A stretch of 5,806 nt of DNA from assembly GCA_016937825.1 (NCBI GenBank), contig JAFGVT010000128.1, positions 1-5,806 of the forward strand. Direction: 5' to 3'. Position 1 is the stretch's first letter. The number at the start of each line of letters is the position of its first letter. The notes under the pieces are model-generated. The model saw only the letters and a program-made list of their open reading frames with translations, was not told the origin of the DNA and did not search any database. Shown here piece after piece: positions 1 through 5,613 of the stretch. This DNA is from Fidelibacterota bacterium (GTDB taxonomy: Bacteria > Fidelibacterota > Fidelibacteria > Fidelibacterales > Fidelibacteraceae). The translations under genes were made by a program, and so were the position numbers.

Positions 1-740
1 AGGCTGTCACGGATATGCTGGGGAATGTCCGCCTTGGCGTCATAGAGCAGGGAGGCGACATCGTACTGCAGGGCGCCGTAACGCCCGCCCTGGAAATCGA
101 TAAAATAGGGTTTCCCGTCCTTCAGCATAATGTTGCGGGACTGAAAATCGCGATAGAGGAAAAAATCGCATTCCGTTTCCAGCAGGTAATCGGCAAAGCG
201 GTTGAAGTCGTTCTCGAGCTCCTGCTCGTCAAAGGAGATCTTGGCAAGTTTGAGGAAATAGTATTTGAAGTAGTTCAGGTCCCACATGATGGACTGCCGG
301 TCAAAGCGGGTACGGGGATAGCATTTCGTGTAGTCCAGGGTCTTTCCCGCGACCAACTGGAATTTGGGCAATTCCCTCAACACGTCCTTGTAGAGATCGA
401 TCAGGGCCTGGGGGAAAATGCCGTTCTTGTAGACCCCGCTCAGGTACTCGTACAGCGTGACATCCCCGAGGTCCTCCAGAAGGTAGATGTGATTTTCCAG
501 GTCCTCGGCATAGATCTTCGGCACGGCAAGCCCGTAAGCGGTAAAATGCCGGCAGAAGGACAGGAAGGCCCGGTTCTCCTTGTGGTCCTCATTGTACACG
601 CCGATCACGGATCGTCCCGATTCGCCGGTCAGGCGGTAGTACTCGCGGTAGGAACCCGAACGGGGCAGCTCCTGCAGGTCCCGGACGTCCTCATCGAACA
701 GGCTGGTATACAGTTTCTTCAACTGGCGTTTTTTCTGCAT
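1..740 (-). CDS. APH-fold phosphotransferase (amino-sugar-kinase-like), C-terminus cut by window edge
   Basis: The reading frame starts at an ATG at 740 and stays open for 246 codons to the left window edge, so the C-terminus is missing. The N-terminal half reads as the small kinase lobe, with SGSYREYYRLTG at about residues 28-39 and a hinge-like IYLLEDLGDVTLYEYL. The catalytic loop is YRDFQSRN (residues 196-203, presumed catalytic base D198 and metal ligand N203). The metal-binding IDFQ follows, with D215, and then YGALQYDVASLLYD. This order is that of aminoglycoside phosphotransferase/choline kinase-like enzymes, where the usual loop is HxDxxxxN; here Tyr replaces His. The closest functional idea is an AmgK-type kinase of amino sugars in cell-wall recycling, which is inference. 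Related Bacteroidota proteins, as I recall, often carry a RapZ-like C-terminal domain, which would lie outside the window. AAAGGA overlaps the stop codon of the upstream envC-like gene, and the gap is 9 nt, so the two are probably co-translated. The family is clear; the substrate is unknown. Confidence 0.88.
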   Translation of the reverse strand, partial: MQKKRQLKKLYTSLFDEDVRDLQELPRSGSYREYYRLTGESGRSVIGVYNEDHKENRAFLSFCRHFTAYGLAVPKIYAEDLENHIYLLEDLGDVTLYEYLSGVYKNGIFPQALIDLYKDVLRELPKFQLVAGKTLDYTKCYPRTRFDRQSIMWDLNYFKYYFLKLAKISFDEQELENDFNRFADYLLETECDFFLYRDFQSRNIMLKDGKPYFIDFQGGRYGALQYDVASLLYDAKADIPQHIRDS

Positions 741-749
741 AGCGTTCCT

Positions 750-1952
750 TTAATTGCCAAGCCAGGTCCTTGGATTCAGTTTTTGTTGTTCCTGCCAGAG
801 TTCAAAGTGCAGGCGGGTCCCGTCCATGGAACCGTCGTTGCTGACGGTGGCAAGATGCTGTCCGGCGTCGACGTATTCGTCCTGCACGACCCGAATATCC
901 TCCACATGGGAATAGACGGTATAAAAGTTGCCGTCATGCATGACGATGATCGTATTTCCGTAGCCGCGCAGCCAGGTGACCGTTACCACCAGGCCGTCGC
1001 TGACCGCCGTGACGGGCGTCCCGCTCGCTGTCCTGATGTCGATCCCGGAATTTTCCGTGACCGTTCCCAGGACCGGATGGGTCTGCTTGCCGAACGCGCT
1101 GACGATCTCGCCGCGGGCCGGCCAGGGCAGTTTCCCCTTTTTATCGATGAACGGCAGTTGTACGATCTCGCGTTTTTTTCGTTCCTCTTCCAGGCGCACC
1201 AGATAGGCTTTCTTGTCCTTTTGCGTTTTTTCAATGATGGACTGGATCTCTTTAATCGACTTCTCTTTCTCCTGGATTTGCTGAGCGATCAACACTTTAT
1301 CGGTTTTAATTTTATCGTACTGGTCCGCTTTCTCGCTTTTCAGCTTTTCCAGGTTTTTCTGTTCCTTTTGAAGCGCGCTCACATTGCCTTCGATCGCCCT
1401 GGATTCATCGCTGATCTGCTTGCGCCGCAGATCGATCAGTTTCATGTTGTCGAGGATCTCGTGATAGAGTTTCCGGTCGGCGCTATTGATCGCCGTAATG
1501 TATTTGATGCGGTAATAAAATTCGCGGGGGGAATTCGCATCGATGAAAAGGTCCCACTGCCGAGCAGGGCGCATTTTATAAGCCCGGACGATCCGGTCCT
1601 TATACCGGCCGATCAGGACCGCGCCGTGGGTTTCCGCATTCTGATAATCCTTTTTCAGCTGTGCCTGTTTTGATCTGCGAAGCTGCAGTTCGCGGTTCTG
1701 CAGCCGAATTTTTTCCGTGGTCAGCGAGATCTGCCGGTCGGTATTGTCCATCTCCCGGATCAGTCCTTTTTCCTGCTGCTGGATCTTTTTTTCCTCGGAC
1801 TGAAGGAGGACGATCTGTTTTTCCAGTTCCTTGAGCCGCCGGGTCCCCTCTTCGATCTTTTTATCGTACTCGTCGAGGTCCCCGGCAAAACAAAGGCCCG
1901 GCAAAAGGGAAAGGCAGCACAGCAATGTCCGGGATCGTTGTTTAATGTTCAT
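750..1952 (-). CDS. envC: EnvC-like murein hydrolase activator (degenerate LytM/M23 domain)
   Basis: This 400-residue protein starts with a signal peptide: a basic MNIKQRSR, a hydrophobic core, and likely cleavage after CFA at residue 23. Two long Lys/Glu-rich coiled-coil stretches follow at about 27-115 and 170-265. The C-terminal LytM (peptidase M23) domain spans about 274-398, with GEIVSAFG, the GYGNTIIVMHDG strand and YSHV. In active M23 enzymes the zinc ligands sit in HxxxD and HxH. Here the first His is Asn (N301, with D305 kept) and the first His of HxH is Arg (R380, with H382 kept); H349 is kept. That loss is typical of EnvC/NlpD-type proteins, which do not cut peptidoglycan but activate periplasmic amidases during cell separation. 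The layout of signal peptide, coiled coil and degenerate LytM matches EnvC closely, and E. coli EnvC is about 419 residues. No strong ribosome site precedes the ATG; an AT-rich leader does. The gene follows the groEL terminator, so it probably has its own promoter, and it is coupled to the downstream kinase. Activator rather than hydrolase is an inference from the missing ligands. Confidence 0.9.
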   Translation of the reverse strand: MNIKQRSRTLLCCLSLLPGLCFAGDLDEYDKKIEEGTRRLKELEKQIVLLQSEEKKIQQQEKGLIREMDNTDRQISLTTEKIRLQNRELQLRRSKQAQLKKDYQNAETHGAVLIGRYKDRIVRAYKMRPARQWDLFIDANSPREFYYRIKYITAINSADRKLYHEILDNMKLIDLRRKQISDESRAIEGNVSALQKEQKNLEKLKSEKADQYDKIKTDKVLIAQQIQEKEKSIKEIQSIIEKTQKDKKAYLVRLEEERKKREIVQLPFIDKKGKLPWPARGEIVSAFGKQTHPVLGTVTENSGIDIRTASGTPVTAVSDGLVVTVTWLRGYGNTIIVMHDGNFYTVYSHVEDIRVVQDEYVDAGQHLATVSNDGSMDGTRLHFELWQEQQKLNPRTWLGN

Positions 1953-2030
1953 CGGTGTAAAATAACATAATAATGTGTAGGAGAAAATGATTTTATGGGA
2001 AATGGCGCTTCGCCGCGAAAGAAAGCCGGA

Positions 2031-2080
2031 GACCCCTGAAGCGCGCAGGGTCGTCCCGTTTTTTTTCGAAACAAAAAAAA
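2031..2080. repeat. Small inverted repeats in the groEL-envC intergenic gap
   Basis: Two minor inverted repeats sit here. GACCCCTG (2031-2038) pairs with CAGGGTC (2046-2052) across a 7-nt loop with one bulged C. Eight T (2059-2066) can pair with eight A (2073-2080) across CGAAAC, extended by two C-G pairs. On the plus strand the first hairpin is followed six bases later by T8, like a weak terminator, but no plus-strand gene leads into it. The A8 is also the U-tract of the groEL terminator on the minus strand. The rest of this 175-base gap is an AT-rich stretch just upstream of envC (about 1953-1997) with no promoter I can name with confidence. Confidence 0.35.
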
Positions 2081-2101
2081 CGCCCCGTCGAAACGGGGCG
2101 T
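2073..2101 (-). terminator. Rho-independent terminator of groEL
   Basis: On the minus strand, ACGCCCCG and CGGGGCGT form a perfect 8-bp stem (arms 2094-2101 and 2080-2087) around the 6-base loop TTTCGA, followed at once by a run of eight T (2080-2073, the first also in the stem). It lies 26 bases after the groEL stop codon. GC-rich stem plus adjacent U-tract is the classic intrinsic terminator, so groEL transcription most likely ends here and does not run into envC. Confidence 0.95.
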
Positions 2102-2127
2102 CTGTCTATTTCATGCGGCGGGAGGGA

Positions 2128-3819
2128 TCAATACATGCCGCCCATTCCGCCCATGCCTCCGGGAGGCATTGCGGGTCCGCTTTCTTTTTCCTGCGGTTTG
2201 TCGCAGATGACCGCTTCGGTGGTCAGCAGAAGTCCGGCGATGGACGCGGCGTTCTGGATCGCGGTACGGGCGACCTTGGTCGGGTCCACGATACCGAATT
2301 CGAACATCGAGCCGAAGCGTTCAAGGCGTGCGTCAAATCCGTAATCATCTTTATGCTCCAGCACTTCTTTCACGATGATCGCGGGCTCCAGTCCCGCATT
2401 GGCCACGATCTGACGTATCGGGTACTGCAGGGCGCGCTGGACGATATCCACACCGATGACCTCGTCTCCGGTGACTTTTTTCTTGATCGCGTCAAGGATC
2501 TTCGCGGTGCGCAGTAAAGCAACCCCGCCGCCGGGCACGATCCCTTCTTCCGCGGCCGCACGGGTGGCGTGCAGGGCGTCCTCAACGAGGGCTTTCTTTT
2601 CTTTCATTTCAACTTCGGTCGCAGCGCCGATGCTCAGCACGGCAACGCCGCCCGCCAGTTTGGCAAGGCGTTCCTGAAGTTTTTCACGGTCGTAGTCCGA
2701 CGTGGTGTTGTCGATCTGGACGCGGATCTCGTTGATCCGGGCCTGAATGGCTTTGGGATCGCCGGCGCCGTTCACGATCGTGGTGTTGTCTTTGTCAATA
2801 TTGACCCGGTTCGCCTGTCCCAGATATTCCAGGGTGGCGTTCTCAAGCTTGTAGCCTTGTTCTTCCGAGATCACCGTGCCGCCGGTCAGGATGGCGATGT
2901 CTTCGAGCATCGCTTTGCGGCGGTCGCCGAATCCCGGAGCTTTGACCGCAGCGACCTTGAGCGTTCCGCGCAGGCGGTTCACCACCAGGGTTGCCAGGGC
3001 TTCGCCTTCGACATCTTCGGCAATAATGAGCAGAGCGCGGCCCATCTGGGTCGTTCTTTCCAGGATGGGGAGCAGGTCTTTCATCGTGGAGATCTTTTTG
3101 TCGTGGATCAGGATGAAGGGATCTTCCAGTTCCGTTTCCATGGTCTCGGTATCCGTCACAAAGTACGCGGACAAATATCCGCGGTCGAACTGCATGCCCT
3201 CGACGAGGTCCAGGGATGTCAGTGCGCTTTTCGCTTCTTCCACGGTGATCACGCCGTCGGTGCCGACCTTGGACATCGCTTCGGCGATGATCTCGCCGAT
3301 CGGAACTTCCACGATCTCTTCCTTGTCTTTCCCGGCGCGGACCATGCGGACCTGCTGGTTATTGGCGGAAATTGCGCCGACCTGTGCGATCTTTTCCTTC
3401 GAATCGTTGACCTTCTTGCTCATTTTGGTCAGTTCGTCAAGGACCGCGGCCACCGCAACGTCGATACCGCGTTTCAGCTCCATGGGGTTCGCACCGGCCG
3501 TTACGTTCTTGATCCCTTCCGTAACGATAGCCTGTGCCAGCACCGTTGCCGTCGTGGTTCCGTCGCCGGCCACATCCGATGTTTTGGAAGCGACTTCCTT
3601 GACCATTTGAGCGCCCATGTTCTCAATTTTATCTTCAAGTTCGATCTCTTTCGCAACCGTAACACCGTCTTTTGTGACCAGGGGCGCGCCAAAGCTTTTT
3701 TCAATGACGACATTCCGGCCTTTCGGTCCCAATGTTACCTTAACAGCGTTCGCAAGTTGATCAACACCCGCTTTCAGCTTACCCCGGGCTTCAACATCAT
3801 ACTCGATCTGCTTTGCCAT
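2128..3819 (-). CDS. groEL: Chaperonin GroEL (60-kDa chaperonin), with a 16-residue insertion
   Basis: This is the subunit of the cytosolic double-ring ATP-driven folding chaperonin. The chosen start is the ATG at 3819, giving 563 residues that begin MAKQIEYD. An in-frame ATG at 3834 would add five residues, but it overlaps the GGAGG ribosome site, and family members start at MAK. Hallmarks are TLGPKGRNV (29-37), GDGTTTATVLAQ (85-96, with D86 equivalent to E. coli D87), VEGMQFDRGY, KAPGFGDRRK, an equivalent of the catalytic D398 at about D414, the nucleotide-binding GGG at about 430-432, and a C-terminal GGMGGMY tail. From my memory of E. coli GroEL (548 residues), numbering agrees up to N153 and is shifted by 16 at D414 and G430. 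The extra length is therefore a single net insertion in the 154-177 stretch (about 3289-3360) of the intermediate domain. No groES lies on either side. The gene appears monocistronic, with a candidate promoter upstream and a strong terminator downstream. Confidence 0.98.
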   Translation of the reverse strand: MAKQIEYDVEARGKLKAGVDQLANAVKVTLGPKGRNVVIEKSFGAPLVTKDGVTVAKEIELEDKIENMGAQMVKEVASKTSDVAGDGTTTATVLAQAIVTEGIKNVTAGANPMELKRGIDVAVAAVLDELTKMSKKVNDSKEKIAQVGAISANNQQVRMVRAGKDKEEIVEVPIGEIIAEAMSKVGTDGVITVEEAKSALTSLDLVEGMQFDRGYLSAYFVTDTETMETELEDPFILIHDKKISTMKDLLPILERTTQMGRALLIIAEDVEGEALATLVVNRLRGTLKVAAVKAPGFGDRRKAMLEDIAILTGGTVISEEQGYKLENATLEYLGQANRVNIDKDNTTIVNGAGDPKAIQARINEIRVQIDNTTSDYDREKLQERLAKLAGGVAVLSIGAATEVEMKEKKALVEDALHATRAAAEEGIVPGGGVALLRTAKILDAIKKKVTGDEVIGVDIVQRALQYPIRQIVANAGLEPAIIVKEVLEHKDDYGFDARLERFGSMFEFGIVDPTKVARTAIQNAASIAGLLLTTEAVICDKPQEKESGPAMPPGGMGGMGGMY

Positions 3820-3827
3820 TTGTTTAT

Positions 3828-3832
3828 CCTCC
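3828..3832 (-). promoter_or_regulatory. groEL ribosome binding site (GGAGG)
   Basis: GGAGG on the minus strand lies 8 bases before the ATG at 3819, which is ideal spacing. It overlaps the alternative ATG at 3834, which therefore cannot be served by it. This decides the MAKQ start. Confidence 0.9.
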
Positions 3833-3840
3833 ATTAATTT

Positions 3841-3855
3841 ATTACAGCGCTGAAT
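3841..3855. repeat. Near-palindrome at the presumed groEL transcription start
   Basis: CAGCGCTG (3845-3852) is a perfect 8-base palindrome. On the minus strand it is flanked by ATT on one side and TAAT on the other, so the symmetry extends with one bulged base. It sits directly downstream of the candidate -10 hexamer, over the expected start point, a position suited to an operator. It does not match CIRCE (TTAGCACTC-N9-GAGTGCTAA). An operator role is inference only. Confidence 0.3.
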
Positions 3856-3881
3856 TTAGTAAAGCTTATCCGGTATTTCAA
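3853..3881 (-). promoter_or_regulatory. Candidate sigma70-type promoter of groEL
   Basis: On the minus strand TTGAAA (3881-3876) and TAAATT (3858-3853) are separated by 17 bases, giving 5/6 and 4/6 matches to the housekeeping consensus. The expected start point is about 27 bases before the groEL ATG. It lies downstream of the tdk hairpin, which fits a separate groEL transcript. If the organism is a Bacteroidota with a TAnnTTTG-type promoter, this assignment would be wrong; I found no well-spaced match to that type. Confidence 0.45.
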
Positions 3882-3912
3882 GATTAAAATATGCTCATTG
3901 AAAACTCCCATC

Positions 3913-3962
3913 AAAAAAATGTTCCCGTTACGGCACGGGCGGGATCAGCGATCCCGCCCGTG
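3913..3962 (-). terminator. Perfect 13-bp hairpin and downstream T7 after tdk
   Basis: CACGGGCGGGATC (3934-3946) and its exact complement (3950-3962) form a 13-bp stem with a 3-base loop, starting 26 bases after the tdk stop. On the minus strand a run of seven T (3919-3913) follows, but only after a 14-base spacer. A weaker alternative hairpin, CCCGT-6 nt-ACGGG (3939-3935 with 3928-3924), would sit 4 bases before T7 and excludes full formation of the large stem. The best reading is termination of the salvage operon, with the long stem stabilising the 3' end. The spacing is not textbook, so some read-through into groEL is possible. Confidence 0.6.
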
Positions 3963-3988
3963 AATAGATCGACCCTGAGCGGTCATGT

Positions 3989-4567
3989 TCACTTATGTTC
4001 GGCATCCCCTTCGGGCGGTTCAAAACAATGCCGGCAGCGCGCTTCGTAGGCTTCTCCGGCGCCGACCACCACGCGCTCCTTGGAGGAGGTGATGCGCTGG
4101 GTGTAATTTGCCTGTGCGCCGCAGCGCATGCAGATGGCATGCATCTTGACAATGTCGTCGGCGATGGCCAGGAGGTTCGGGAGGGGTTCAAAGGGAACGC
4201 CACGGTAATCGGTATCAAGGCCCGCGATGATCACCCGCTTGCCCGAATCGGCCAGTTTCTGGACGATCTCCACCAGGTCGTTGTTGAAGAACTGGGCTTC
4301 GTCGATCCCGATGACCTGGGCAAAAACGGCATGGTGCAGGATCTCGTCCGCATCCTGAATGACAATGCTCGGGATCTCCTGCTTGCTGTGGCTGACGATC
4401 TTTTCCTTATGAAAACGGTTGTCGATGCGCGGCTTGAAGACCACGACCTTCTGTTTTGCGATCTGCGCCCGGATCAGGCGGCGGATGAGTTCTTCGGTCT
4501 TTCCGCTGAACATGCTTCCGCAGATCACTTCAATGTACCCTTTCTGGGGACGCCATCCTGTTTCCAT
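3989..4567 (-). CDS. tdk: Thymidine kinase (type II, TK1-like)
   Basis: The enzyme phosphorylates thymidine and deoxyuridine to dTMP and dUMP with ATP, in the cytosol. The 192-residue protein has the P-loop GSMFSGKT (17-24), the catalytic DEAQFF (D89-F94, with E90 the presumed general base), and the conserved GLDTDYRGVPF (116-126). A structural zinc site is formed by CMRC (C146, C149) and CRHC (C178, C181). This four-Cys arrangement and the length are typical of bacterial and human-like TK1 enzymes, unlike the dNK/herpes type. The ATG at 4567 follows a GAGGG ribosome site, and the upstream udk stop is only 15 bases away, so it is the last gene of the cdd-udk-tdk operon. The C-terminus ends soon after the zinc site, as is normal. 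All key residues I know of are present. Confidence 0.97.
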   Translation of the reverse strand: METGWRPQKGYIEVICGSMFSGKTEELIRRLIRAQIAKQKVVVFKPRIDNRFHKEKIVSHSKQEIPSIVIQDADEILHHAVFAQVIGIDEAQFFNNDLVEIVQKLADSGKRVIIAGLDTDYRGVPFEPLPNLLAIADDIVKMHAICMRCGAQANYTQRITSSKERVVVGAGEAYEARCRHCFEPPEGDAEHK

Positions 4568-4582
4568 ACTACACTTCCCTCG

Positions 4583-5200
4583 TTATGCTAATAATGACGC
4601 GATCTTTGTGCGCAGCAGATCGATCGCCACCTTGTTCTTGCCGCCCTCGGGAACGATGATGTCCGCAAAGCGTTTCGACGGCTCCACAAAGGTCTCATGC
4701 ATGGGACGGACCGTTCGCATGTACTGGTTGATCACATTGTCGATCGCCCGTCCGCGCTCATAAATGTCCCGCTTCAGCCGGCGGATAAAGCGGATGTCCA
4801 TGTCGGTGTCGACGAAGATCTTGATGTCCAGAAGATCCCGGAGCTGGGGTTCGTACAGGACGAGAATCCCCTCGACGATCACGACCTTCTGGGGCGCGAC
4901 GGTCAGGGTCTCTTTTGCCCGGGAATGGGTCACGTAATTGTACTGGGGCACCTTGACGGTCTTGCCTTCCCGCATGGCTTTCAGGTCCCGGATCAGCAGA
5001 TCGAACTCCACGGAATCGGGATGGTCGAAATTCCATTTCATGCGCTCTTCCTGCGGAAGGTGGGACAGGTCCAGGTAGTACCAGTCCTGCTCGATGATGA
5101 CGGCGCCATTCAGGTGCATGTCCTTCACCAGGGCTTTTGCAACGGATGTCTTTCCGGAGCCGCTTCCGCCCGCAATGCCGATGACGATATTTTTATTCAT
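4583..5200 (-). CDS. udk: Uridine kinase (uridine/cytidine kinase)
   Basis: The enzyme phosphorylates uridine and cytidine to UMP and CMP, using ATP or GTP, in pyrimidine salvage. The 205-residue protein (E. coli Udk has 213) begins with the P-loop GGSGSGKT (11-18). It continues with the substrate-binding QDWYY (D39), NFDHPDSVEFDLL (57-69), YNYVTHSR (87-94), VEGIL (109-113), and the LID region RRLKRDIYERGR (140-151), followed by YMRTVRPMHETFVEPSK. These are the standard uridine kinase blocks, and they separate it from the phosphoribulokinase branch. The ATG at 5200 has AGGGGAT upstream and lies 11 bases from the cdd stop; 15 bases separate its own stop from tdk. Nothing is missing or unusual. 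Confidence 0.97.
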   Translation of the reverse strand: MNKNIVIGIAGGSGSGKTSVAKALVKDMHLNGAVIIEQDWYYLDLSHLPQEERMKWNFDHPDSVEFDLLIRDLKAMREGKTVKVPQYNYVTHSRAKETLTVAPQKVVIVEGILVLYEPQLRDLLDIKIFVDTDMDIRFIRRLKRDIYERGRAIDNVINQYMRTVRPMHETFVEPSKRFADIIVPEGGKNKVAIDLLRTKIASLLA

Positions 5201-5211
5201 AGATCCCCTGA

Positions 5212-5613
5212 TTAGCCCAGATCCTTATCGCCGAAAGCGAAGGGCAGCAGTTCCTGAGTGGTGGTGGTGTCTTTGATCGCGCCGGTTTCATCGGCAAGAA
5301 CGATGTCAATGTTCCCGCACAGGTCATAGATGACCTGGCGGCATGCGCCGCAAGGCGTTACGCCGCCCCTGCTGACAACCGCCATGGCGGTAAATTCGCG
5401 TTTTCCTTTTGCCACGGCGCAGGCGATGGTGTTCCGCTCGGCGCAGACCGAAAGTCCGTAGCTGCTGCTCTCCATGTTCACCCCGGTGATGATCTCGCCG
5501 TCCGCCGTCAGCAGGGCCGCGCCCACGCGGAATTGCGAGTAAGGCGCCCAGGCTTCCCCGCGCACGTTCATCGCGGCGGCGACCAGTTCTTTCTGTTTAG
5601 CGATCGTGATCAT
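5212..5613 (-). CDS. cdd: Cytidine deaminase (homotetrameric, zinc)
   Basis: The enzyme hydrolytically deaminates cytidine and deoxycytidine to uridine and deoxyuridine. The 133-residue length matches the small tetrameric class (B. subtilis and human-like), not the longer dimeric E. coli type. Visible motifs are PYSQFRVGAALL (24-35), the substrate-binding GVNMESSSYG (44-53; N46 and E48), CAERN (zinc ligand C57, proton shuttle E59), PCGACRQ (zinc ligands C88 and C91), and the C-terminal LLPFAFG (122-128). The ATG at 5613 overlaps the TGA of the upstream gene as ATGA, with AGGTG as a possible ribosome site, so translation is probably coupled. Its products feed the next two genes, udk and tdk. 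Confidence 0.97.
   Translation of the reverse strand: MITIAKQKELVAAAMNVRGEAWAPYSQFRVGAALLTADGEIITGVNMESSSYGLSVCAERNTIACAVAKGKREFTAMAVVSRGGVTPCGACRQVIYDLCGNIDIVLADETGAIKDTTTTQELLPFAFGDKDLG

Noticed and set aside
15..1673. 552-codon open frame on the plus strand
   Set aside because: It runs antisense to two well-supported genes (the APH-fold kinase and the EnvC-like protein), has no recognisable domain and is rich in runs of hydrophobic residues, as expected for the complement of codon-biased genes.
1953..2127. Small RNA or plus-strand terminator between envC and groEL
   Set aside because: The plus-strand hairpin is short and bulged, and no plus-strand promoter or gene leads into it; the structure is sufficiently explained by the groEL terminator and AT-rich leader.
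3820..3834. Alternative groEL start adding five residues (MEDKQ)
   Set aside because: That ATG overlaps the GGAGG ribosome site, and GroEL proteins begin at the MAK position.
2569..3837. 422-codon open frame on the plus strand opposite groEL
   Set aside because: It is wholly a mirror of groEL, with Phe/His/Arg-rich low-complexity content and no motif.
3820..3988. CIRCE heat-shock operator or a groES gene upstream of groEL
   Set aside because: No TTAGCACTC/GAGTGCTAA-like arms are present, and the gap of about 170 bases is too short for groES (about 290 bases) and has no matching frame.
3995..4591. 198-codon plus-strand frame opposite tdk, and similar frames opposite udk
   Set aside because: These are shadows of genes with complete catalytic motifs on the minus strand.
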